Assembly (NCBI GenBank): GCA_052246725.1
Contig: JBQQCL010000001.1
DNA from: Pseudalkalibacillus sp052246725
GTDB taxonomy: Bacteria; Bacillota; Bacilli; Bacillales; Fictibacillaceae
Direction: 5' to 3' (one strand)
Length of the DNA: 64,000 bases
In this document: one piece after another, positions 18,038 to 25,300 of the stretch
How positions within the stretch are numbered: position 1 is the stretch's first letter
Layout: each line of letters begins with the position of its first letter
Program-made: the position numbers and the translations under genes
Notes under the pieces: generated by a model
Told to the model about the DNA's origin: nothing
Database searches by the model: none
Seen by the model: only the letters and a program-made list of their open reading frames with translations

Positions 18038-18119
18038 TTGTTCAATCAAGCGTTTGATTAAAGAGGTTGAGTTGGTGCTATAATACGTTCTGAATTTTTA
18101 ATCAAACGTTTGTTTAATA
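18038..18119 (+). promoter_or_regulatory. Promoter bracketed by two TCAAnCGTTTGA-type palindromes
   Basis: TTGATT (18054–18059) and a perfect TATAAT (18079–18084) form a 19-bp-spaced promoter. The -35 overlaps palindrome A (TTCAATCAAGCGTTTGATTA, 18041–18060). Palindrome B (TTAATCAAACGTTTGTTTAA, 18098–18117) lies just after the start region. Two similar operators around one promoter resemble repression by a TetR-type dimer. The regulator is not in this window. Confidence 0.55.
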
Positions 18120-18233
18120 GTTTCTTAATTATGAGTTAAGTTCTCTTCTAGTAGCCTTTTACTATCTTCTACGGAGACTCTTATTTTTGCTATAAGATAG
18201 ATGGTATACTAGTCAAGAAAGGTGGTGAATGAA

Positions 18234-18584
18234 ATGGAGAATCAAATTTTGCAAGCGATCAAAGAACTTCAAGATCAAATGAATGAGGGGTTTAACAGAC
18301 TAAATACTAGAATTGATAAACTTGAGCATAGGATGGATAAACTCGAGTATAGAATGGATTCTATTGAAAGTAGAATGGATTCCATTGAAAGTAGGATGGA
18401 TTCCATCGAACAAAAAATGGGATCTATTGAACAGAGAATGGATGTGTTCGAAAATAGAATGAGTAGGCTTGAAGAAGGACAACAAGATATTCATGAACAA
18501 TTAGTGTTGTTAGTCGAAGAACATTGGAAAAACAAAACGGATATTCGCAAGCTTAAGAAAACAATCCGTCTTACACAAGATTAA
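18234..18584 (+). CDS. Small coiled-coil protein with heptad repeats
   Basis: This 116-residue hydrophilic protein has no signal or membrane segment. Residues about 8–90 form one continuous heptad coiled coil built from tandem RMDSIES/RMDKLE units. At DNA level this is a 21-bp tandem repeat (GATTCTATTGAAAGTAGAATG type) at about 18355–18440. The C-terminus is basic. ATG 18234 is preferred because AAAGGTGG precedes it by 8 nt. Such proteins probably oligomerise as trimers or dimers. I do not recognise a specific function. It sits alone behind a palindrome-flanked promoter, and the same palindromes recur downstream. Confidence 0.7.
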   Translation: MENQILQAIKELQDQMNEGFNRLNTRIDKLEHRMDKLEYRMDSIESRMDSIESRMDSIEQKMGSIEQRMDVFENRMSRLEEGQQDIHEQLVLLVEEHWKNKTDIRKLKKTIRLTQD

Positions 18585-18703
18585 TCTATCATTCTTCAGC
18601 AACATAATCTGTTCCCCAAAAATACTGTTCCTCAACTTCTAACTTCTCTTTTACTTCTTTAACTCTTCAAAGTAGCTCTATTGTTTTTTCTTTTTTAAGT
18701 GAC

Positions 18704-18797
18704 GACAATTTTTCATTCGTTCAATCAAATTTTGTTTAACCACGCAAATGAACTGACACACTAAGCTTTGTTCGTTCAATCAAATGTTTGATTAAAA
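18704..18797. promoter_or_regulatory. Second pair of TCAATCAA…GTTT palindromes
   Basis: Copy C (TTCAATCAAATTTTGTTTAA, 18720–18739) and copy D (TTCAATCAAATGTTTGATTA, 18775–18794) repeat the operator-like motif found upstream of the coiled-coil gene. Copies A and C are also both preceded by GACAATTTT within 25 bp. The rest of the 325-bp gap after the coiled-coil gene shows no gene and only a decayed repeat array at its right end. Confidence 0.5.
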
Positions 18798-18802
18798 CAG
18801 AC

Positions 18803-18865
18803 AGGTGCTAGGTACACTTTTGTAACCCTTGATATAACTGGCTTCTAAAAGTGTACCTGGCACCA
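18803..18865. repeat. Decayed palindrome array 2b (two units)
   Basis: GGTGCTAGGTACAC and GTGTACCTGGCACC stand 47 bp apart with an AACCCTTGATA spacer. This is a single remaining unit of the array family, with one palindrome mutated. It ends 45 bp before the panF stop. Confidence 0.7.
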
Positions 18866-18909
18866 TGGAAGACACCGTGGAAATGGCCACCGATGAATTG
18901 TCGATGAAC

Positions 18910-20376
18910 TTACGCGCCCCAGAAGCGTTGTATGATTTCGCGTTGTTGGAGTTGGTGTTTGTGCTGGGTGATGAGACTGACGAGTACATAGCCTATAAAG
19001 GACAGCACCACTGGCAGCACGACGGTGTGCATGCCGAACAGGTTCGGTGTGGTCAGGTGGATGATCATGTAGGAGCCGACTCCGATGATCATCGAAGAGA
19101 ACGCTCCGTAGGCGTTGCCTTTTTTCCAGTACAAGCCGAGCACGACCGGCCAGATGAAGGCGGCTTCCAGTCCTCCAAACGCAAATAAATTCAGCCAGAT
19201 TAAGAAGTCCGGCGGATCGATCGCCATCAGGAATACGAGAATTCCGATGATCGCCGTAACCCCAATGCTCAATGTTTTTACCTGGCGTTGCGAGGCTGTC
19301 GGTTTTACATAGTTCACATAAACGTCCTTGATAACCGCGGAGCTGACGAGCAAAAGCAACGAATCGACCGTCGACATGACTGCTGCCATCGGTGCGGCAA
19401 GAACGATTCCAGCAAGCCAGCCTGGTAACACTTCTAACGCTACAAGCGGCATGACTTTGTCCCCGACTTCGATCCCTGGCACAACAACCCGAGCGAACAC
19501 ACCGATCAAGTGCATCCCGAGCATGATGAATCCCACAACGAGCGTTCCGATGATCATCGCTTTGTGCATCGCTTTCGAATCACGGTAAGACATCGCACGG
19601 ACGGCGACTTGCGGAAGTCCGATGACCCCTACCCCGACCAAAATCCAAAAAGAGGACACGAACAACGGCGTCAATGATCCATCCGCTCCGAATGGTGAAA
19701 CGAGATCCGGGTTTTCAACAGCCAGCTCCGTCATGATGTTCGAAATTCCGCCACCCGCAACAACAGTGCCTACCAACAAGAGCAAGGTCCCGATGAACAT
19801 GACGATTCCCTGAAGGCTGTCGGTGATGGCAACAGCCCGGAAACCGCCAATGACGACATAGACGAGCACGGAACTCGCAAAAATGAACAACGAAGCTGTG
19901 TAGGAAAGCCCTGTGAACGACTCGATTAGCCTGCCTCCCCCAACCCACTGGGCGGCCATCGCGCTGAATAGGAAAATGACGATGCTCGTTGCGGAAAGCA
20001 ACACGACCCACTTGTTCTGGTATCTTTCTTTTAAAAAGTCGATCAGTGTAACGGCGTTGATTTTTCGAGCGACAATCGCGAACTTTTTCCCTAAAACCGC
20101 AAGCGTAAAATACCCGGTGACAAGCTGGGACATCGCAAGCAGCACCCATCCGAGCCCGAGATTATACGCAACACCAGGTCCGCCGATGAAACTGCTCGCA
20201 CTTCCAAAGGTCGCGACCATCGTCAATGCTAAAATGAAGCCGTTCAGCTGGCGGCTCCCTAAAAAATACTCCTGCAAAAAATCCGGAGCTTTCCTTATGT
20301 ACTTGGACGAATAGGTCCCGATCAAAAAGACGATGACAAGAAAACCAAAGAGAGGTATGATGACATCCCAATTCAT
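18910..20376 (-). CDS. panF: Sodium/pantothenate symporter
   Basis: This 488-residue polytopic transporter belongs to the sodium:solute symporter family, with about 13 membrane helices. The PanF-type features are the N-terminal FLIGTYSSKYIRK, EYFLGSRQLNGFILALTMVATFGSASSFIGGPG (sodium site region), QWVGGGRLIESFTGLSY and AAPMAAVMSTVDSLLLLVSSAV. It imports pantothenate with Na+ for coenzyme A synthesis. It overlaps the upstream yhdT-like gene by four bases. This yhdT–panF pairing is also known from E. coli and supports the assignment over proline or other SSS members. Confidence 0.88.
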   Translation of the reverse strand: MNWDVIIPLFGFLVIVFLIGTYSSKYIRKAPDFLQEYFLGSRQLNGFILALTMVATFGSASSFIGGPGVAYNLGLGWVLLAMSQLVTGYFTLAVLGKKFAIVARKINAVTLIDFLKERYQNKWVVLLSATSIVIFLFSAMAAQWVGGGRLIESFTGLSYTASLFIFASSVLVYVVIGGFRAVAITDSLQGIVMFIGTLLLLVGTVVAGGGISNIMTELAVENPDLVSPFGADGSLTPLFVSSFWILVGVGVIGLPQVAVRAMSYRDSKAMHKAMIIGTLVVGFIMLGMHLIGVFARVVVPGIEVGDKVMPLVALEVLPGWLAGIVLAAPMAAVMSTVDSLLLLVSSAVIKDVYVNYVKPTASQRQVKTLSIGVTAIIGILVFLMAIDPPDFLIWLNLFAFGGLEAAFIWPVVLGLYWKKGNAYGAFSSMIIGVGSYMIIHLTTPNLFGMHTVVLPVVLSFIGYVLVSLITQHKHQLQQREIIQRFWGA

Positions 20377-20663
20377 TCGGCGTCCTCCTCTCTGTCCTCA
20401 AAAGGCACCTCGATGAAAAATAATTTTACCATCACAAAAACAAGCATTGAAAAAAGCAGGAAGCCGACGATGCAACTGTAGAAAAACCACGCTGGAAACC
20501 CATAAATGTATGTATATTCTTCGACCGGTTTTCTGCCTAAGCCATAGGCAAAAGCGAACCACCAGATGAAGTTGAAAACAGCCAGGATGACACCCATCAA
20601 AGCTTCACGGTTGGCTATTTTGAAACGCAGATCATCTCGATTTTGGTTGCGTCCATCCCCCAT
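20373..20663 (-). CDS. yhdT: YhdT-family (DUF997) small membrane protein
   Basis: This 96-residue protein has two predicted membrane helices (about 24–42 and 55–80) and the DUF997 pattern ANREALMGVILAVFNFIWWF … YGFPAWFFYSC. YhdT proteins are encoded with panF in many bacteria and are thought to assist the symporter, but the mechanism is unknown. The ATG has GAGGG upstream, and the stop overlaps the panF ATG, so the two are translationally coupled. Confidence 0.85.
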   Translation of the reverse strand: MGDGRNQNRDDLRFKIANREALMGVILAVFNFIWWFAFAYGLGRKPVEEYTYIYGFPAWFFYSCIVGFLLFSMLVFVMVKLFFIEVPFEDREEDAE

Positions 20664-20791
20664 TACAATCCCTCAAATCTATCAGACTAGCTTTTGTTCA
20701 CTATTTTAACAGAACACTTTCGTCTACTCGACTATTTCTTTCTATCACTTCGCGAATTATAAATCGTTTCCTCCAATGTAAAAAATTATGT

Positions 20792-20819
20792 TTTGATAGA
20801 TTTGCGATTGCTGTATAAT
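20792..20819 (+). promoter_or_regulatory. Candidate sigma-A promoter of the LCP gene
   Basis: TTTGAT (20792–20797) is followed after 16 bp by a perfect TATAAT (20814–20819), 45 bp upstream of the ATG. Confidence 0.55.
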
Positions 20820-20863
20820 CGAGTTAGATGTGAAATTTTAGAATTAAGAGAGGTCACTAATAA

Positions 20864-21811
20864 ATGTTGAAAAAATTCATCTGGGGACTTGTCATTGTTT
20901 TGGGGATTGCGGTAGTCGGTATCGGAGGCTACGCTTATTATTTGTATGATTCGGTCAAGGATACGGCTAACGAGATCCATGAACCGATTGATCCTGAGCG
21001 TGATAAAAATGTTCCTAAACCAAAAGTGGATAAAAAAGAGAGAGAACCGATCTCGATTTTGCTGTTAGGTGTCGATGAGCGGAAAAATGATAGCGGCAGA
21101 TCGGATACGATGGTGGTTATCACGGTGAATCCTCATGATGATTCGATGATCATGTTCAATATTCCGCGTGATACCCGAACGGAAATCATTGGTAAAGGTT
21201 TTGACGATAAAATCAACCATGCTTATGCGTTCGGTGGCACGAAAATGGCTGTGGAAACGGTCGAAAATTTCTTAGATATACCCATCAATTACTATATCAA
21301 GGTGAACATGGAATCGTTCCAGGATATCGTCAATGCGGTTGATGGTGTGACTGTGAAGAACAGCTTTGGTTTCAATGCTGGTGGTTATAACTTCCCTCAA
21401 GGTGAAATTGAGCTTGATAACGGGAAGGAAGCGCTGGCTTATGTAAGGATGCGGAAGCAGGATCCTAAGGGTGATCTAGGCAGGAATGAACGTCAACGAC
21501 AGATCATCAGAGGGGTCATTGATAAAGGTGCTCGTGTGTCCTCGATTACAAAGTTTGATGATGTGCTGGATGTCATCAGCAGTAACGTGAAAACGAATAT
21601 GACGTTCGCTGAGATGAAGGATATCCAGGAGAATTATAAAGGTGCACGAAAGAATATTGAAACCTTTGAAGTTAACGCTACAGAAAAATATATCAATAAC
21701 ATCTTCTACTTTATCGTTTCCGACGAAGAACGGAAAGAAATCCGTTCAAAGCTGAAAGAACACCTTGAAATCGAAAGCCAATCAGTTTCAGAAAACGGAG
21801 ACGCAGCTTGA
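20864..21811 (+). CDS. LytR-CpsA-Psr (LCP) family cell-wall glycopolymer ligase
   Basis: This 315-residue protein has one N-terminal membrane helix (about 5–27) and an extracellular LCP domain (about 60–250). The signature is ISILLLGVDERKNDSGRSDT, followed by MFNIPRDTRTEI with its catalytic/phosphate-binding arginines, KINHAYAFGG and LAYVRMRKQDPKGDLGRNERQ. The family attaches wall teichoic acid or other anionic polymers to peptidoglycan (TagT/U/V in B. subtilis). It stands alone with its own promoter and terminator. I cannot tell which of the TagTUV paralogs it corresponds to. Confidence 0.9.
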   Translation: MLKKFIWGLVIVLGIAVVGIGGYAYYLYDSVKDTANEIHEPIDPERDKNVPKPKVDKKEREPISILLLGVDERKNDSGRSDTMVVITVNPHDDSMIMFNIPRDTRTEIIGKGFDDKINHAYAFGGTKMAVETVENFLDIPINYYIKVNMESFQDIVNAVDGVTVKNSFGFNAGGYNFPQGEIELDNGKEALAYVRMRKQDPKGDLGRNERQRQIIRGVIDKGARVSSITKFDDVLDVISSNVKTNMTFAEMKDIQENYKGARKNIETFEVNATEKYINNIFYFIVSDEERKEIRSKLKEHLEIESQSVSENGDAA

Positions 21812-21863
21812 GTCGGAGAAGAAAGTAAAATAAAATGATGCATGTGATGTGAATTACGTAAGG

Positions 21864-21900
21864 AACCACTGGACCGTAAACCGGACCAGTGGTTTTTTTT
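21864..21900 (+). terminator. Terminator of the LCP gene
   Basis: AACCACTGG (21864–21872) pairs with CCAGTGGTT (21886–21894), with an inner CCG/CGG extension, followed by a run of T. Confidence 0.9.
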
Positions 21901-21908
21901 GACTTTTC

Positions 21909-22113
21909 GGTGCCTGGCACGACAATTTCGCCCTTGTGCCCCAACGGTTTCCGCGAGGTGCCAGGCACCGAAGCAAAACCCTTGGGGCTGTTGGTGTTTG
22001 AAAGTGTGCCTGGCACACTTTTCAAACCGTTGCCGCTGAAGGGGTTTGGATGAGTGCCAGGCACCGGTTGAGAAGCCTTGGTACGGTTGACTTCTTTTTC
22101 AGTGCCTGGCACC
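21909..22113. repeat. GTGCCWGGCAC palindrome array 3 (canonical, direct)
   Basis: Five palindromes in about 205 bp are in the reference order: GTGCCTGGCACGACAATTT end, then an AACGGTTT spacer, AAAACCCTTGGGGC spacer, AACCGTTGCCGC spacer, and a CCTTGGTACGGTTGACTTC spacer before the last palindrome. Array 4 repeats the same order 2.6 kb away. Confidence 0.92.
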
Positions 22114-22219
22114 CTGAGTTTTTAATGTATGTCATCCAAGGTTAGGCTTCTGTCATTGGGGGTATTAGTGTTGTATATTCCTTACTGTTCGAGTTGAATT
22201 TTCAAGGGGGGATGTTGTT

Positions 22220-23101
22220 ATGAAGAAAGCGATGATCATTGTGAATCCTTCTTCCGGTAAGGAAGAGGCTGAAAAGAATATGTCCAAGGTAGAAGATGTC
22301 CTGCGTAAGAAGGGTTATGACGTCATCATCAAGCTCACGGAAAAAGAACTGGATGCGATGGAGTTTGCCCGGACGTCTTGTATGGAAGCATTCGATGTTG
22401 TTGTCTCCATGGGCGGCGATGGGACCCTGAATGAAACGGTGAACGGTCTTGCCGGTCAGAAGCATTGCCCGAATTTCGGGATCATTCCAATGGGGACAGT
22501 GAACGATTTTGCCCGAGCCCTTAATATCCCGCTTGATTTTGATAAAGCCGTCGATTTAATCCACAAAGGTGAGACACGTGCGGTTGATATCGGAAAAGTG
22601 AACGATCGATATTTTATGAATATCATAGCGGTCGGTGCTATTGCGGAAGCGACTTATGAGGTCTCGCCAAAGCAAAAAACGCTGCTGGGACCTGTTGCTT
22701 ATATGATCGAAGGGCTTAAGACGTTAACTTCAAAAACCGCTTATGACATTGAACTGAAGCATGATCATGGCACCTGGAAGGGTGATGCCCTCCTGGTACT
22801 GGCAGCCCTGACGAACTCCGTCGGCGGCTTTGAAAAAATCGCTCCCGATGCTGAGGTCGATGATGGAAAGCTGAAGTGCTTGGTCGTCCATGATGTCTCC
22901 CTGCCAAAGTTCATCAAGATTGGGACTGAACTTCTACAAGGCGAGCACATCCATGACGACAAGATTGAATACATCACAACGTCGAAGCTTGAGATCACAT
23001 CTTCGGAAAAACTTCATTCCAATATCGATGGCGAGGAAGGCGACCCGCTCCCTCTTAAAATCGAGATGTTGCCAAAGCACCTTGATATTTACGTCCCTTG
23101 A
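22220..23101 (+). CDS. YegS/BmrU-family lipid (diacylglycerol) kinase
   Basis: This 293-residue soluble kinase has the DAGK catalytic domain: IIVNPSSGKEEAEK, SMGGDGTLNETVNGL (nucleotide loop GGDGT, 65–69) and PMGTVNDFARAL. The C-terminal beta-rich domain contains GSKLEITSSEK-type and NIDGEEGDPLP segments. The family phosphorylates diacylglycerol or related lipids. It differs from the essential DgkB by sequence, so the YegS/BmrU label is safer. A strong AGGGGGGATG site precedes the ATG. Confidence 0.85.
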   Translation: MKKAMIIVNPSSGKEEAEKNMSKVEDVLRKKGYDVIIKLTEKELDAMEFARTSCMEAFDVVVSMGGDGTLNETVNGLAGQKHCPNFGIIPMGTVNDFARALNIPLDFDKAVDLIHKGETRAVDIGKVNDRYFMNIIAVGAIAEATYEVSPKQKTLLGPVAYMIEGLKTLTSKTAYDIELKHDHGTWKGDALLVLAALTNSVGGFEKIAPDAEVDDGKLKCLVVHDVSLPKFIKIGTELLQGEHIHDDKIEYITTSKLEITSSEKLHSNIDGEEGDPLPLKIEMLPKHLDIYVP

Positions 23102-23137
23102 TTCTGTCCGAATCGTACCTTCGTAGCGTCAAACCAA

Positions 23138-23180
23138 AAAAGATCTCATCAGCCCGAAAACTGGTGAGGTCTTTTTTTTT
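23138..23180. terminator. Bidirectional terminator between lipid kinase and PLD-like genes
   Basis: AAAGATCTCATCAG (23139–23152) pairs with CTGGTGAGGTCTTT (23161–23174), including G·U pairs, and is followed by nine T on the plus strand. The A-run at its left serves the minus-strand gene. Confidence 0.85.
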
Positions 23181-24621
23181 AATAGGTCGTTAATCGTAAA
23201 AATTTCTGAATAGCATAAACGCCTCGCTGCAGCGGAGAGAGCTTTGTTTCGTTTTTTTCATAAGCGACGGTGTATAAACCGCCCTCATTGTTCCAAATCC
23301 GGTTGAAGTAATGATCAGCTTCTTTCATGAGTTCGGAATCAGTCGGACCTTTGATTTGCAGATCCGCTTCCAGATTGAAAGCTTCCAAGTTCCTTTTTGT
23401 GTAGTTGGCCGAACCTGCTATGATCGTTGCTTCCTCCCCACTTTTGATGAACATCATTTTTGTATGATACTGTTCAATTCCTGTATTGTACCAGCGGATT
23501 TCGATTTTACCTTTAGAATCCTCCATCATTTCTTCTGCAACCGGAATATTGGGAAGTCCGGTTTTCTTATTCCCGAACGCCGTTTTATTCGGATCCAACA
23601 CCATTTCAACGTCCACTCCACGGTCTGCGGCCTCCAGGAGTGGACCGATAACGGAACGGTCCGCAATGTAAAACATCCCGAGGTGGATTTCATCACCCTT
23701 TTTCGTCTGTTCAATTGCCTCGACGATCTGCTTATGTGTTTTTCCTTCTGTATAGTACTGGATCTGGTATTGCCCATTTTTCTGGTCATTTTTCTCCTTG
23801 TAGGTAGGCAGGTCGATCCCTTTTTCAGACATGTCGACGACCGCTTGCTCAGCATTTATGATCTCCTGAATGATTGGTCCTTTGATTTCAAAAGCGACAT
23901 TCCCGTGATAGCCAGAAGCATCATGCGGATTTCCCGAAGTAACGAGGGCTGTTTTATCCGTCGCAACGACTTTGCGGTGATTCGCTTTTACATTTAAAAG
24001 TTTCAAGTAAGATCGAGCTGTCATGTCCGGTGCAGTACTCGCAAAAGGATTACGGACCCAGCCTTCCCCTTGTTGACCGAACCATTGGAAAAACATCCGC
24101 CACACGCCGGAGTACAATGGCGTAGGATCTCGGAGCCGTTCCAAATTCGTATAAACGACTTCAACACCGTTCTCCTCTAGTTTCGAAAGGAGCTTGGATT
24201 GATACGACCGATAACCGGTGTTGACCTCATCAGATATGAAAACGACTTTGATATCAGGATTCTCCTGTTTCTTTTTGATGATCGTGTGCGCAAGGTTTTC
24301 ACTGATCGGCGGGAAAGACTGGTCCGGCTCATAATAGCCATTGAATAAAAACATATCGATGACAATGAAATCCTCCGCCTCCATGATGATCTCGTTGATC
24401 CGCTTAAAAATTTCAAGTTCGTGCACAGTCTTGTCGTCTTTTTGGTACGTCAGATCATGATAGAACTTCACATCATCCACTTCGTACACATCGCTTTGAT
24501 ATGCAACCCCTTCAGGAATCGATTTGTATGTGTGATAGACCATTGTCGTTATGTAAATCAAAAGAAGGACACCAATCAGGGTCCAGATGAACGACTTTTT
24601 CCCCATATTCAACTTTTTCAA
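23179..24621 (-). CDS. Membrane-anchored phospholipase D-like protein
   Basis: The PLD-superfamily protein of 480 residues has one N-terminal anchor (FIWTLIGVLLLIYITTMVYH) and an exported body. The first HKD motif is complete (HRKVVATD, followed by TSGNPHDASGYHGN). The second reads HTKMMFIK, keeping catalytic His and Lys but having Lys where the family has Asp, followed by AGSANYTKRN. It resembles cardiolipin-synthase relatives that work at the outer membrane face. The start is TTG 24621, because GGAGG lies 8 nt upstream. An ATG at 24606 is too far from it. An apparent upstream extension would be translated from array 4 and is rejected. Confidence 0.78.
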   Translation of the reverse strand: MKKLNMGKKSFIWTLIGVLLLIYITTMVYHTYKSIPEGVAYQSDVYEVDDVKFYHDLTYQKDDKTVHELEIFKRINEIIMEAEDFIVIDMFLFNGYYEPDQSFPPISENLAHTIIKKKQENPDIKVVFISDEVNTGYRSYQSKLLSKLEENGVEVVYTNLERLRDPTPLYSGVWRMFFQWFGQQGEGWVRNPFASTAPDMTARSYLKLLNVKANHRKVVATDKTALVTSGNPHDASGYHGNVAFEIKGPIIQEIINAEQAVVDMSEKGIDLPTYKEKNDQKNGQYQIQYYTEGKTHKQIVEAIEQTKKGDEIHLGMFYIADRSVIGPLLEAADRGVDVEMVLDPNKTAFGNKKTGLPNIPVAEEMMEDSKGKIEIRWYNTGIEQYHTKMMFIKSGEEATIIAGSANYTKRNLEAFNLEADLQIKGPTDSELMKEADHYFNRIWNNEGGLYTVAYEKNETKLSPLQRGVYAIQKFLRLTTY

Positions 24622-24712
24622 TGACAATTCCTCCGTCTCAAAACTCCATATGTATTTATCTTCTGAGATCCCACCGCTATATATACATTCCCCAAACTCA
24701 GTGAAGTTAAGC

Positions 24713-24917
24713 GGTGCCTGGCACGACAATTCACCCCTTGTCCCCCAACGGTTCTGAGATGGTGCCTGGCACCGAAGCAAAACCCTTGGGGCAGTTGAGG
24801 TCTCAGATGGTGCCTGGCACGCTTTTCAATCCGTTGGAGCCCAAGGGGTTTGGATTGGTGCCAGGCACCGGGTGGGAACCCTTGGTACGCTTGGCTTCTT
24901 TTTCGGTGCCTGGCACC
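24713..24917. repeat. GTGCCWGGCAC palindrome array 4 (canonical, direct)
   Basis: The order and spacers are the same as array 3: CACGACAATT end first, CGAAGCAAAACCCTTGGGGC in the second spacer, AAGGGGTTTGGAT in the third and CCCTTGGTACGCTTGGCTTC in the last. It separates the divergent PLD-like gene and the small membrane protein gene. A TATAAT (24923–24928) follows only 5 bp after the last palindrome. Confidence 0.92.
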
Positions 24918-24959
24918 AATGTTATAATATGGATAACAATATGATACGGGAGGGGTTTG

Positions 24960-25226
24960 GTGAAACGGTATTTCTTCGGGTTTGTGGTTTGTGCTGCTTT
25001 GGGGGTTTTGCTTTTTATAAAGGGAATGGATTTGAGAGCGCTAGGTACGGATGTTGACCGAGATGGAATTGGAATCAGTTTCTTAGGGATGGAAATCGCT
25101 GATCGGGTCCATGAAAGCGAAATACCAGCACATGCAAAGAGCTTTTTCGTTGCAAGCGGTATAACATCTTTGATCGGTTTAGCATTTTTGTCTCTACCTT
25201 TTGTGAAATCTCGGAAAACGGTTTGA
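24960..25226 (+). CDS. Small two-helix membrane protein
   Basis: This 88-residue protein starts at GTG 24960, with GGGAGGGG 6 nt upstream. Helix 1 is about residues 4–22 (YFFGFVVCAALGVLLFIKG) and helix 2 about 62–80 (ASGITSLIGLAFLSLPFV), with a charged 38-residue loop between. I recognise no family. It has its own terminator, and a TATAAT immediately after repeat array 4 may be its -10. Confidence 0.6.
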   Translation: MKRYFFGFVVCAALGVLLFIKGMDLRALGTDVDRDGIGISFLGMEIADRVHESEIPAHAKSFFVASGITSLIGLAFLSLPFVKSRKTV

Positions 25227-25235
25227 ATATAGAAG

Positions 25236-25287
25236 AAACCTGGTTAAGTGGTTTTCACAAATCACCACCTAACCAGGTTTTTTTACT
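25236..25287. terminator. Bidirectional terminator before the nuclease gene
   Basis: AAACCTGGTTA (25236–25246) pairs with TAACCAGGTTT (25270–25280), an inner GTGGTTTT/ATCACCAC region extends the stem, and a T-run follows. Confidence 0.88.
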
Positions 25288-25300
25288 CTTCTTACTTTAT

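Noticed and set aside
24622..24780. N-terminal extension of the PLD-like gene to 24780
   Set aside because: The added residues are translated from repeat array 4 and the leader. A GGAGG at 24630–24634 fits the TTG start at 24621.
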